A stretch of DNA of 27,599 nucleotides from DATKXO01 sp035528995 (GTDB lineage Bacteria; Planctomycetota; Phycisphaerae; UBA1845): NCBI GenBank assembly GCA_035528995.1, contig DATKXO010000183.1:1-27599 (forward strand). Reading direction: 5' to 3'. Numbering within the stretch: the stretch's first letter is position 1; each line of letters starts with the position of its first letter. Shown in pieces: positions 1-7,391 of the stretch. The notes beneath the pieces are model-generated. The model saw only the letters and a list, made by a program, of their open reading frames with translations, did not search any database and was not told where the DNA came from. The translations under genes were made by a program, and so were the position numbers.

Positions 1-74
1 CGTGCCGCTCGTCAGGTTCGGCGTCCTCCCGCAGTTCCGGCCAAGGCCATTTGTACAGCGGCGGCAGCTTTTCA

Positions 75-497
75 ATGGCTGAAAAATCCCGGTCCAGGAA
101 GGCTGTCTACTGGACGTTGTTCCTGCTTTGCTCGGCCGTCGCCGTCTGGCGCATCGTGTTGGCCACCGACGGCGGGTCGGCTCAACTGCCCGACACGCCC
201 GAATCGGCCCAACCCTTCATTTGTCGCGAGTGCGGGCATGTCTTCTCCCTGACCCCGCGGGGGCGCACCGAGTTGATGACCCGGCGAGGCCGCATCGTTC
301 GCGAAGAGATGACCGCGGTCCGACGTACGCTCCTGCCCTGTCCAGCCTGTGGCGCCGTCGAGGCCGTCGTTGGGCGAACCTGCCCGAACTGCGGGCGGCC
401 CTTTGTCGGCACCGACCAGGATGGAGGTCGACACCTCCGTTGCCCGGACTGCGAAGCCGCCGATGCCCGGCCCGACGGGCGCGGCCGAGCCCGATAA
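75..497 (+). CDS. Membrane-anchored multi-zinc-ribbon protein, function unknown
   Basis: I do not recognise a named family. From the ATG at 75 the protein has 140 residues. A basic N-terminus (MAEKSRSRK) is followed by one hydrophobic segment at about residues 10-30, so it is probably anchored in the membrane or exported. The rest holds four CxxC pairs: C50/C53, C89/C92, C103/C106 and C123/C126. These would form two or more zinc ribbons. An upstream in-frame ATG at 51 would add eight residues, but the basic-plus-hydrophobic start fits 75 better. The end is Arg/Gly/Pro-rich. It precedes the pilin gene on the same strand, separated by about 275 bp containing a separate promoter, so the two are probably not co-transcribed. 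Zinc binding is inferred from the cysteine spacing; no function can be assigned. Confidence 0.6.
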   Translation: MAEKSRSRKAVYWTLFLLCSAVAVWRIVLATDGGSAQLPDTPESAQPFICRECGHVFSLTPRGRTELMTRRGRIVREEMTAVRRTLLPCPACGAVEAVVGRTCPNCGRPFVGTDQDGGRHLRCPDCEAADARPDGRGRAR

Positions 498-657
498 GCG
501 TTCGGGCGGCTTGCGATGCGTCTGGCGCCGCCCTCACTCCGGTCAGGCATACGCGGCGTCCGGTGCCGCATCGGCTCGGTGCCCCGGACCTGTCACCTGG
601 ACACGCGTCCGCATAATGCTCGCGCGGCGGCAAAACGGGCAATCCCTGTGGAATAAC

Positions 658-686
658 TTGCCGCGCAACCGTTCGTTTTTTATGTT
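658..686 (+). promoter_or_regulatory. Sigma70-like promoter for the Flp pilin gene
   Basis: TTGCCG at 658-663 and TATGTT at 681-686 are separated by 17 bp. The -10 box lies in a short T-rich tract that stands out from the GC-rich surroundings. It lies about 90 bp before the pilin start. Prediction by eye only. Confidence 0.4.
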
Positions 687-693
687 CTGATGT

Positions 694-711
694 AGTGCCA
701 CTCGTGGCACT
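694..711. promoter_or_regulatory. Perfect palindrome between promoter and pilin start
   Basis: AGTGCCACTCGTGGCACT is self-complementary in its two 8-base arms around a central TC. It starts 8 bases after the predicted -10 box, so it covers the likely transcription start. It could be a repressor operator or a 5' UTR hairpin; the sequence cannot say which. Confidence 0.45.
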
Positions 712-772
712 TGGTGGGGATTCATCGGAGGCTGATCGGCGGGGCCGACGGCAGAAATTCACGGAGGGTCCC

Positions 773-946
773 ATGAAGACGCTCGTTGCCAAAACCCGAG
801 AGTTGGTCAAGGCCGATCGGGCCGCGACCGCCACTGAGTACGCTGTGCTGCTGGCCCTGATTCTGGTGGTCGTCATCGGTGCGATTAGCAGCTTCGGCAC
901 GTCGGTTCTGGGGCTCCACGCCGCCAACGTCAGCAACATCCTGTAG
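773..946 (+). CDS. Flp-family type IVb pilin
   Basis: A 57-residue pilin subunit of the Flp/Fap type, which is normally cleaved by a prepilin peptidase and assembled into tight-adherence pili by a Tad machine. The start at 773 follows a good ribosome site (ACGGAGG). Residues 1-17 form a charged leader, and ATATEYAVLLALILVVVIG shows the hallmark Glu-Tyr pair at E22/Y23 followed by a hydrophobic helix of about 20 residues. If E22 is position +5 of the mature pilin, cleavage falls between A17 and A18, so the usual -1 Gly is replaced by Ala. The mature chain would be only 40 residues. No Tad genes are in the window, so it is an orphan subunit locus here. An alternative start at 695 lacks a ribosome site. 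Confidence 0.8.
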   Translation: MKTLVAKTRELVKADRAATATEYAVLLALILVVVIGAISSFGTSVLGLHAANVSNIL

Positions 947-1018
947 GGCGTCCTCGGCCGATCGGCGACAAACGACAGGCCGGCGAACTTCGGCGATGGC
1001 CGAGCCGCCCGACGCCCG

Positions 1019-1891
1019 CTACACCGGCATCAACAGTTTGGCCGTCACTTCAGCCAGTGTCACCAGATCCAGGAAGTTGTGGTGCACGATCTCGCGCAGT
1101 TCGCGCGCATCCTGCGTCCGCACGAACTCATGGTAGGCCCGCGGAATCTCGCTGCCGGGAATGTCGCCCATGCGGCGCCGCCGGCAGACGTGCGTCTCCA
1201 GCGTTTGCAGCTTGCAGTCGGGCAGCAGGTCGCGGTACCGCCGGCGGGCCGCGTACAGCACGTCGCAGTGGGCCTGGGGATCGGCCAGATCGACCCCGGC
1301 GACGGCCGCCCGGTCGCGGACGAACGGCCAATCGAACGACTTGCCGTTGAACGTCACCAGCACCGGTCGAGCCACGATGAGCTGGGCCAGCCGGCTGACG
1401 ATGGCCGGTTCCTCTTCGTACGTTCGGGCCAGCACCTGTTCCACGTGCAGGTCACCGTCCACCGGAAACATGACGCCGATCAGAAACAACGGTGTGCCGG
1501 CGAAGCCGCAGGTCTCAGTGTCCAGGAACAGCAGCGACCCGGGTCCGCCCCGGGCGACCGCTGCGAGGTCGACATCCAGCGTCTCCTGTCGCGAGGCCGC
1601 CGACTCGATGGCGGTAGCGACCGTGGCGCCGATTTGCGGGTCGGCCGTCCAACACCGCGAGAGACGCCGCAAGACGCGGAAACACCGTTCACCGCCGACG
1701 GTCAGTTCCTCCCCGTCGATGAGGTCTTCCAGGCCGTTTCCCGGGCGGCGTGAATGCGGACGCATCTGCGTCTGAGGCACGGCGCCCTCTTCCGATGCGC
1801 CGGCGCCGGCGCTCGGCTCGGCCGGGGGCAACGGCCCGCGGTTGAGCGCTTCCAGTCGGCGGCGTACCTCCTCGAGCGACATGGCGTCCAT
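1019..1891 (-). CDS. RNase H-fold exonuclease-like protein (YprB-type)
   Basis: A 290-residue protein with a ribonuclease H-like DEDD-type nuclease domain in its C-terminal two thirds, resembling the YprB group. The acidic residues are visible: D124-T-E126 in LLFLDTETCGF, D187 in VTFNGKSFDWP, D210 in AHCDVLY, and H271 with D275 in IVHHNFLDLVTL. These match the Exo I, II and III motifs. The N-terminal 50 residues are Pro/Ala-rich and probably disordered. The family is thought to act on nucleic acids, but the substrate is not established. Start is uncertain: ATG at 1891 or 1882 (MSLEEV), neither with a clear ribosome site. It is divergent from metH across a 160-bp gap that must hold both promoters; I see no riboswitch there. 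Confidence 0.75.
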   Translation of the reverse strand: MDAMSLEEVRRRLEALNRGPLPPAEPSAGAGASEEGAVPQTQMRPHSRRPGNGLEDLIDGEELTVGGERCFRVLRRLSRCWTADPQIGATVATAIESAASRQETLDVDLAAVARGGPGSLLFLDTETCGFAGTPLFLIGVMFPVDGDLHVEQVLARTYEEEPAIVSRLAQLIVARPVLVTFNGKSFDWPFVRDRAAVAGVDLADPQAHCDVLYAARRRYRDLLPDCKLQTLETHVCRRRRMGDIPGSEIPRAYHEFVRTQDARELREIVHHNFLDLVTLAEVTAKLLMPV

Positions 1892-2051
1892 TCTAATTGC
1901 GCCTGGCTGGTGCGCATACGGTCACCAAAGGGAGCGGTGGCTTACAGCATGTCGTGGCACGATTTCTCGGACCGACGCCCTGCGGGATTCGGTTGCCCGC
2001 CGGAGCGGCTCACCTTAGCATGCCACCGAGGTCGATACTGCCGTTGCGGGT

Positions 2052-5000
2052 ATGGAATCAAGGTTGCTCGACATTATCGAGGAGCGCGTGCTGGTCCTCG
2101 ACGGGGCCATCGGCACCGGTCTGCACCAGCGAGATCTACCCCTTTCCGATTATCGCGACCTGGAGAACTGCGGTGAGGTCCTCAACCTCACTCGCCCCGA
2201 CGTCGTCCGCGACCTGCATCGCTCCTTCCTGGAGGTCGGGTGCGACGGGGTCACCACCAACACGTTCAGCGGCGGCAGACAGGTCCTGGCGGAGTTCGGC
2301 CTCCAGGACCAGACGGTCGAGATCAACCGTCGGGCGGCCGAGATCGCCCGCCAGGCTTGCGACGAGTTCTCCACACCCGACAAACCGCGCTTCGTGATCG
2401 GTTCGATCGGTCCGGGCATCAGGCTGGCCTCCCTGGGGCAGACCGACTGGGATCAACTGGTCGAAGGTTACACCGAACAGGCCCGGGGGCTGCTCGAAGG
2501 CGGGACCGACGCTCTCAACATCGAAACCTGTCAGGACATCCTGCAGGTCAAGGCCGCCGTGGTGGCGGCCGGCCGGGCCATGGAGCGGGTCGGGCGTGAA
2601 GTGCCCATCATCTGCTCCGTGACCATTGAGACCACCGGAACGATGCTGCTGGGCACGGAGATCGGCGCCGCCGTTGTCGCCCTGGCGCCCTACGACCGGG
2701 TCAAGATCATCGGCATGAACTGCGCTACCGGCCCGCAGGAGATGAGCGAGCACGTCCGCTACCTCAGCAGCGCCTGCGATCGCTACCTGCTCGTCCAGCC
2801 CAACGCCGGCCTGCCGCAGCTCGTTGACGGCCGACCGCACTACACGCTCACGCCCAGGGAGCTGACCCGCTGGCTCGTCGAGTTCATCGAGGTGGACGGC
2901 GTCAACCTTGTCGGCGGCTGCTGCGGGACCACGCCCGAGCACCTGGCGGCCGTGGTCCGGGGCGTCGGCACTCGCCGCCCCAAACAGCGCCGCATTCACT
3001 GCGAGCCGTCGGTCAGCAGCATCTACCAGCCCGTCACCATCCGGCAGGACACCGCCATCCTGGCCATCGGCGAGCGCACCAACGCCAACGGCTCGAAGAA
3101 GTTCCGCGAGCTGCTCGCCGCCGGTGACTACGACGGCATGATCCAGATGGGCAGGGAGCAGGTCGAGGCCGGCTCTCACCTCCTTGACGTCTGCACCGCC
3201 TACGTCGGGCGCGACGAGGCAGCCGACGTGAAGGAGGTCATTCGTCGTTTCGCCACCGACATCACCGCGCCGCTGGTCATCGACAGCACCGAGGTCAACG
3301 TCATCGAGGACGCCCTCAAGCTCCTCGGCGGGCGCTCCATCATCAACTCGATCAACCTCGAGGACGGCGAGAAGAAGCTGGATGAGATCTGCACCCTGGC
3401 CAGGCGGCACGGCGCGGCTCTCATCGCCCTGACCATCGACGAGGAGGGCATGGCCAAGACGGCCGACCGAAAGGTGGCCGTTGCCAGGCGAATCCACGAT
3501 CTGGTCACTCGGCGCCACGGCATGAACTCGGCCGACCTGATCTTTGACCCCCTCACCTTCACCATCTGCACCGGCAACGAGGACGACCGACGCCTGGCGG
3601 CCGAAACGCTCGAAGCGATCCGGCGGATCAAGGTGGAACTGCCCGGCGTGCACACGCTCCTGGGGGTCAGCAACGTCAGCTTCGGCCTCAAGCCGCCGAC
3701 CCGCACAGTGCTCAACAGCGTCTTCCTGCACTACGCTCGCGAGGCCGGCCTCGACGCCGCCATCCTCCACGTCGGCGGAATCGTGCCTCTGTTCAAAATT
3801 GAGGACGCCAAACGCATCGCGGCCGAGGACCTGATCTTCGACCGCCGCCGTGACGGCTATGACCCCCTGGAAACCCTGATCTCCCTCTTTCCCGACGGCC
3901 CGGTGGCCGCCCGCGAACCCGAGACCACGCCCAAGTCCGTCGAGGACCGCCTCAAGCACCGCATCATCGACGGCAACCGCACCGGCCTGGACGAAGATCT
4001 GGACGAGGCCCTGACCACCTACCGGCCGCTGGACGTCATCAACGACATCCTGCTCGACGGCATGAAGACCGTCGGCGACCTGTTCGGCGCCGGCCGGATG
4101 CAGCTCCCCTTCGTCCTCAAGAGTGCCGAGACCATGAAGGCCGCCGTCGCTTACCTCGAGCCCTACATGGACCGCTACGAGTCCGGCGGCAAGGGCAGCA
4201 TCGTCCTGGCCACCGTCCGCGGCGACGTCCACGACATCGGCAAGAACCTCGTGGACATCATCCTGACCAACAACGGCTACACCGTGCACAACCTCGGTAT
4301 CAAGCAGCCCATCAGCGCCATCATCGACGCCTACCAGGAGCACAACGCCGACGCGATCGGCATGTCCGGCCTGCTGGTCAAGTCCACGGTAGTGATGGGC
4401 GAGAACCTGGCCGTCCTGAAAGAACGCGGCCTCAGCCCGCCGGTGATCCTCGGCGGCGCCGCCTTGACCCGTAAGTACGTCGAGCAGGACCTGCGCCCCG
4501 AATACCCCGGGCCCCTCTTCTACGCCAAGGACGCCTTCGACGGCCTCCAGTTGCTGGGCGCGATTGTGTCCAAGAAGGTCGCAGTCGCGCCCGCCGAGGC
4601 ACCCGTAGCGGTCGAGGCCACCGCGCCGCCGTCGCGCCCTCCGGAAATCGCGATCCGTCCCACCGCGGCCCCGGCCCGAAGCGCCATCCGCCGCGACGTA
4701 CCCATCCCGGCACCGCCGTTCTGGGGCTCGCGCGTCGTCGAGAGGATCGAGCTGCAGGCCGCACTGGGCTTCCTGAACGAGAACATGCTCTTCCAGGTCC
4801 AGTGGCAGTACCGCAAGGCCGGGCGCACAAAGCAGGAGTACGAGCGCTACGTCAACAACGAGGTCCGCCCCATCTACCGCGATCTGGTCGAGCGGTGCCG
4901 GCGCGAGGGCATCCTGGCGCCGCAGGCCATCTACGGCTACTGGCCCGCTCAGGCCGAGGGCGACACACTGATTGTCTACGACCCCGCCCCCTTGATCGAC

Positions 5001-5552
5001 GGCGACGCGCCGCCGGGGTTGGCCGACGTACCGGCCGAGGTGGACTGGCGCCCGGTCGCTCACTTCGAGTTCCCGCGACAGGGCAAACCGCCTTACTGGT
5101 GTCTGAGCGACTTCTTCCGGCCGATCGAGACCGGGCAGATGGACGTGGCCGCCTTCATGGTCGTTACGGTCGGGCGCAAGGCCAGCGACGTCGCCCGCGA
5201 GTGGTTCGCCGATGACCGCTACCGCGACTACCTCCACCTGCACGGTCTGAGTGTCGAGTCGGCCGAGGCTCTGGCCGAGTACCTGCACAAACAGATTCGC
5301 GTCGAGTGGGGCATCGCGGATGACGACGCCCGCGACCGACAGGGCCTCTTCAAGCAGCAGTACCGCGGCTCGCGCTATAGCTTCGGCTACCCCGCCTGCC
5401 CGCGCCTGGAGGACCAGATCAAGTTCTGGCCGCTGCTCCAACCCGGGCGCATCGGGGTCGAGCTATCCGAGGAGTTCCAACTCGAACCGGAACAGAGCAC
5501 CACCGCCCTGATCTGCCACCACCCCGAAGCCAAATACTTCAGCGTCAAGTAA
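2052..5552 (+). CDS. metH: Cobalamin-dependent methionine synthase
   Basis: Transfers a methyl group from methyltetrahydrofolate through cobalamin to homocysteine, giving methionine, in the cytoplasm. All four modules are present in 1166 residues (E. coli MetH is slightly over 1200). Homocysteine domain, residues 1-310: zinc ligands C224 (MNCATGP) and C290/C291 (GGCCGTTP). Pterin domain from about 336 (AIGERTNANGS) to 590. Cap and B12 domain, about 630-845: the cobalt-ligand His is H727 in GDVHDIGKN. A Pro/Ala-rich linker runs from about 846 to 890. The reactivation domain that binds S-adenosylmethionine occupies about 960-1160 and includes GYPACP from residue 1112. The ATG at 2052 follows a weak GCGGG site. 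All key residues looked for are intact, so it should be functional. The long open frame on the opposite strand is a GC-rich shadow. Confidence 0.97.
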   Translation: MESRLLDIIEERVLVLDGAIGTGLHQRDLPLSDYRDLENCGEVLNLTRPDVVRDLHRSFLEVGCDGVTTNTFSGGRQVLAEFGLQDQTVEINRRAAEIARQACDEFSTPDKPRFVIGSIGPGIRLASLGQTDWDQLVEGYTEQARGLLEGGTDALNIETCQDILQVKAAVVAAGRAMERVGREVPIICSVTIETTGTMLLGTEIGAAVVALAPYDRVKIIGMNCATGPQEMSEHVRYLSSACDRYLLVQPNAGLPQLVDGRPHYTLTPRELTRWLVEFIEVDGVNLVGGCCGTTPEHLAAVVRGVGTRRPKQRRIHCEPSVSSIYQPVTIRQDTAILAIGERTNANGSKKFRELLAAGDYDGMIQMGREQVEAGSHLLDVCTAYVGRDEAADVKEVIRRFATDITAPLVIDSTEVNVIEDALKLLGGRSIINSINLEDGEKKLDEICTLARRHGAALIALTIDEEGMAKTADRKVAVARRIHDLVTRRHGMNSADLIFDPLTFTICTGNEDDRRLAAETLEAIRRIKVELPGVHTLLGVSNVSFGLKPPTRTVLNSVFLHYAREAGLDAAILHVGGIVPLFKIEDAKRIAAEDLIFDRRRDGYDPLETLISLFPDGPVAAREPETTPKSVEDRLKHRIIDGNRTGLDEDLDEALTTYRPLDVINDILLDGMKTVGDLFGAGRMQLPFVLKSAETMKAAVAYLEPYMDRYESGGKGSIVLATVRGDVHDIGKNLVDIILTNNGYTVHNLGIKQPISAIIDAYQEHNADAIGMSGLLVKSTVVMGENLAVLKERGLSPPVILGGAALTRKYVEQDLRPEYPGPLFYAKDAFDGLQLLGAIVSKKVAVAPAEAPVAVEATAPPSRPPEIAIRPTAAPARSAIRRDVPIPAPPFWGSRVVERIELQAALGFLNENMLFQVQWQYRKAGRTKQEYERYVNNEVRPIYRDLVERCRREGILAPQAIYGYWPAQAEGDTLIVYDPAPLIDGDAPPGLADVPAEVDWRPVAHFEFPRQGKPPYWCLSDFFRPIETGQMDVAAFMVVTVGRKASDVAREWFADDRYRDYLHLHGLSVESAEALAEYLHKQIRVEWGIADDDARDRQGLFKQQYRGSRYSFGYPACPRLEDQIKFWPLLQPGRIGVELSEEFQLEPEQSTTALICHHPEAKYFSVK

Positions 5553-5569
5553 CGTCCGCCGCGTGGACG
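5553..5569 (+). terminator. Weak hairpin just after metH
   Basis: CGTCC at 5553-5557 pairs with GGACG at 5565-5569 across a 7-base loop, immediately after the metH stop. There is no T-tract, so a terminator role is only possible. Confidence 0.2.
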
Positions 5570-5581
5570 CATGCGATCGGA

Positions 5582-5797
5582 GTCCCGAAGGGACGCAAGA
5601 CTGGTAGGGTGGGTGAAGCCGGTCGAAGACGGGCGCAACCCACCATCCAAGCCTGAGCCGCGACCGCCCGGGAGCGCGATGGGATCAGCCCCGCGTACCC
5701 ATGTGCTGTCAGTCCTGCAGGGACGCAAGTCAATAGCCCAGGGCCTTGGCCCTGGGTATCGATCTCACCCAAGCCCAAAGCCCCAACGGGGCGAAAG
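5582..5797. repeat. Cluster of short hairpin (REP-like) repeats
   Basis: The 334 bp between metH and the acetyltransferase hold no gene but a dense run of palindromes: GTCCCGAAGGGAC (5582-5594), an imperfect hairpin with arms GGTGGGT (5608-5614) and ACCCACC (5638-5644), GTCCTGCAGGGAC (5712-5724), CCCAGGGCCTTGGCCCTGGG (5737-5756) and GCCCCAACGGGGC (5780-5792). The first and third are followed by the same tail, GCAAG, and the last by GAAAGG, so they look like members of one family. Such elements are typical of REP/RAYT-type dispersed repeats mobilised in trans by Y1 transposases. No transposase is present. They may also end metH transcription. Confidence 0.65.
5655..5676 (+). repeat. Dispersed GAGCCGCGA...GGAGCG repeat, copy 1
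   Basis: A 22-bp unit beginning GAGCCGCGACCG and ending GGGAGCG. A second, similar unit lies at 6448-6470. From memory, this type of sequence is scattered in planctomycete genomes; a genome-wide count would be needed to confirm. Confidence 0.4.
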
Positions 5798-5886
5798 GCC
5801 GGGCTCGTGCGACACCTTCATTTCGGTGACCAATGCGGTTATCCTGACACTCAGTCTGCGACACCCCGGAATGTGCGAGACCGATC

Positions 5887-6432
5887 ATGCTCGAAGGACC
5901 CAACATCATCCTGCGGCTCTTCGCCGAAGACGACCTGGACGAGTTCCTGAAGCTCGAGAACACCTACGCCGAGATGGGCGAGTTCTCTTCCACCGGCTTT
6001 CGCTCGCCGGGCCAGTTCCGCAAGCAGTTCGGCGAGACCGGCGGCTGGGACGACAATCTGGGCCGCATGCTCATCACCGACAAGAAGGGCCGTATGCTCG
6101 GCCACATCATGTTTTTCAACGAGCCCTCGCACCAGGCCGGCCTGGAGGTCGGCTACGGCATGTTCCGGCGAGAGGACCGCGGCAAGGGATACGCCACCGA
6201 GGCCCTGCGCATCTTCTCGGCCTACCTGTTCGAGCTCAAACCCATCCCGCGGCTGCAACTTGGCACCCACGTGGACAACATCCCCGCCCGTCGCGTGGCC
6301 GAGAAGTGCGGTTACAAGCTGGAGGGCACGTTGCGGCAGGTCTTCTTCGCCCGCGGTCGCCACGTCGACTGCGTGCTCTACTCGCTCCTGCGCGACGAAT
6401 GCCCCTCACTGGCCGACGCCCTCAAGACCTGA
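5887..6432 (+). CDS. GNAT-family N-acetyltransferase (RimJ/RimL-like)
   Basis: A 181-residue acetyl-CoA-dependent acetyltransferase of the type that modifies protein N-termini or small amines. It opens with the typical RimJ/RimL strand (LEGPNIILRLFAEDDLDEFL). The acetyl-CoA-binding motif A is RREDRGKGYATEALRIF at about residues 95-111, giving the R-G-x-G-x-A loop. Motif B follows as THVDNIPARRVAEKCGYKLEG, shown in part by NIPARRVAEKCGY, a common feature of the family. The start codon at 5887 follows a GAGACC stretch and is supported by the match to family N-termini. The natural substrate cannot be told from the sequence. It stands alone, with repeats on the left and the island boundary on the right. 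Confidence 0.85.
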   Translation: MLEGPNIILRLFAEDDLDEFLKLENTYAEMGEFSSTGFRSPGQFRKQFGETGGWDDNLGRMLITDKKGRMLGHIMFFNEPSHQAGLEVGYGMFRREDRGKGYATEALRIFSAYLFELKPIPRLQLGTHVDNIPARRVAEKCGYKLEGTLRQVFFARGRHVDCVLYSLLRDECPSLADALKT

Positions 6433-6447
6433 CCGCCCCCCGTTTCC

Positions 6448-6470
6448 GAGCCGCGATCGTGAGGGAGCGG
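6448..6470 (+). repeat. Dispersed GAGCCGCGA...GGAGCGG repeat, copy 2
   Basis: A 23-bp unit beginning GAGCCGCGATCG and ending GGGAGCGG, related to the unit at 5655-5676. It begins 16 bp after the acetyltransferase stop, between that gene and the island. The rest of 6433-6595 shows no gene. Confidence 0.4.
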
Positions 6471-6595
6471 ACAGCGTTCACTGGGCACACCAGATCACTC
6501 GTGCGAGCCCGGCTGGGGCGGCTTCCACCCGCCGTCCGTTCTGCGCACGATCCTGCGTTTCTGAGGGGGGAGCAGCCCGCGCGGCGACGTGCCGG

Positions 6596-6781
6596 CTATG
6601 CCGATGCCAATCGCTTCTGCACCAGCGCTTCCGCGCCGCCGGCCACGATCAGCTCCTGAGCCACCTGCTTGAGCGGTGTGAACGGGAACGTGCGGCCGTC
6701 GTACGTGATCGTCGAGTCCGCGAAACTCGCCGTGCCGCCCGGTTCTACATCCGACGCAACCTCGGTTTCACCCGGCGTCAA
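6596..6781 (-). pseudogene. Detached 3' end of an aconitase-family gene
   Basis: The open frame ends with the same residues as the intact gene at 10586-12544: SFADSTITYDGRTFPFTP and then KQVAQELIVAGGAEALVQKR are identical in both. About 42 C-terminal residues match, and the frame ends in its own stop codon at 6596-6598. Upstream of SFADS the similarity stops, and no catalytic or iron-sulfur residues remain, so this cannot be a working enzyme. All six base differences from the intact copy over 123 bp are synonymous. It is therefore either a remnant of a second functional copy, or the displaced 3' end of the gene after an insertion. Confidence 0.8.
6606..6728. repeat. Left 123-bp direct repeat of the island
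   Basis: Aligns without gaps to 10599-10721 (offset 3993 bp) with six mismatches by hand count, about 95% identity. The sequence is the 3' end of an aconitase-family gene, in the same orientation at both sites. Similarity fades after 6728, with a possible 6-bp gap before a further short match. It may be an attachment-site-like duplication or the scar of a gene duplication. Confidence 0.85.
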
Positions 6782-6887
6782 GGCCCGGGCGCGGCGTGCC
6801 CGAGTCCGGTGGGGTGCCTGCTCAACTTGAGCGGTGGGGCCGTGGTCAAGTTGAGGTATGGTCCGAGGTCAACTCAAGTCGGGTGTG

Positions 6888-6977
6888 GATACGCCTTGTA
6901 TCCGGTCCCGATACGCCTTGAGTCCGGTCCGTACTTAAGTTGAGCGCGCTGCCTGCTTAAGTTGAGCGCGCTGCGGA
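6888..6977. repeat. Degenerate tandem array with 22-bp period
   Basis: Two adjacent pairs of near-identical units each repeat at 22 bp. Units at 6888-6908 and 6910-6930 share GATACGCCTTG and TCCGGTCC; units at 6934-6952 and 6956-6974 share CTTAAGTTGAGCGCGCTGC exactly. The two pairs also resemble each other (TTGAG in the same phase). Weaker relatives, such as CAACTTGAGC (6823-6832), CAAGTTGAG (6847-6855) and CAACTCAAG (6870-6878), extend the array to the left. A 22-bp phase, two helical turns, suits a protein-binding array such as iterons. There is no CRISPR-like repeat/spacer structure. Confidence 0.6.
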
Positions 6978-7099
6978 TACCAGCTTGGTACGCGCTGTCT
7001 TCCGCCAAGCCGGGTTCGGGCGTCGAATCCAGGTTGGAAACGGCTCTCACGGGGCTCCAGCGGTCCGCAGAAGTCTCTCATATTGCCCAGCTTCACACG

Positions 7100-7306
7100 C
7101 CCGTCGGCCCGCCGCCGACACCGAGAAGCCGGCTGGCCGATCCGGGCGAATTGAAGTTCCTGCTGCTGAGCACCCGCCCCCCCGCCGTGGCGAGATTTTC
7201 TGGGTCGGACGGTGGCAAAACCGCGCACTATCTGTTAAGGTGGCTCAGCACCCGGGGCGAGGTCGGCCCCTGGAGCGAAACGGCCAGCGCGCCGGTCGGG
7301 GCGTGA
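7100..7306 (+). pseudogene. C-terminal half of a small protein of unknown function
   Basis: An open frame ends at 7306 and reads in its last part FLLLSTRPPAVARF, then GGKTAHYLLRWLSTRGEVGP and WSETASAPVGA. I recall this ending (KTAHY-LRW-STRGE-GPWSETA) as the conserved C-terminus of a roughly 200-residue uncharacterised protein common in Phycisphaerae; this is memory and not a search result. No family-like N-terminus or ribosome site precedes it. The frame upstream of about 7100 runs into the tandem array and looks non-coding. The matching type of N-terminal half lies on the same strand at 10128, beyond the ATPase gene, so the halves are in reversed order. Confidence 0.5.
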
Positions 7307-7391
7307 GAAGCTTTCACCTCGCAGCCGTCAGCGGTCAGCAGGACGGTTGGTCCGGTGGTCGTAGCGGTATGACAACGGAATCCAAAGTGTG

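Noticed and set aside
1892..2051. Cobalamin or SAM riboswitch upstream of metH
   Set aside because: I looked for a B12 box and SAM-I type conserved strings by eye and found none.
2077..2110. SAH-riboswitch-like string (CGAGGAGCGC...) near metH
   Set aside because: It lies inside the metH coding sequence and encodes the normal N-terminal EERVLVLDGAIG segment; the resemblance is due to codon choice.
2136..5441. 1101-residue open frame opposite metH
   Set aside because: Val/Asp/Gly-rich shadow of a GC-rich gene; it has no domain and is fully overlapped by a convincing methionine synthase.
6260..6943. Plus-strand frames sharing HQRF-AAGHDQLL at 6260-6943 and 10451-10708
   Set aside because: Both are the antisense reading of the duplicated aconitase-gene end, not a repeated protein family.
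6821..6998. CRISPR array
   Set aside because: Units of about 22 bp are directly adjacent, with no unique spacers and no cas genes nearby.
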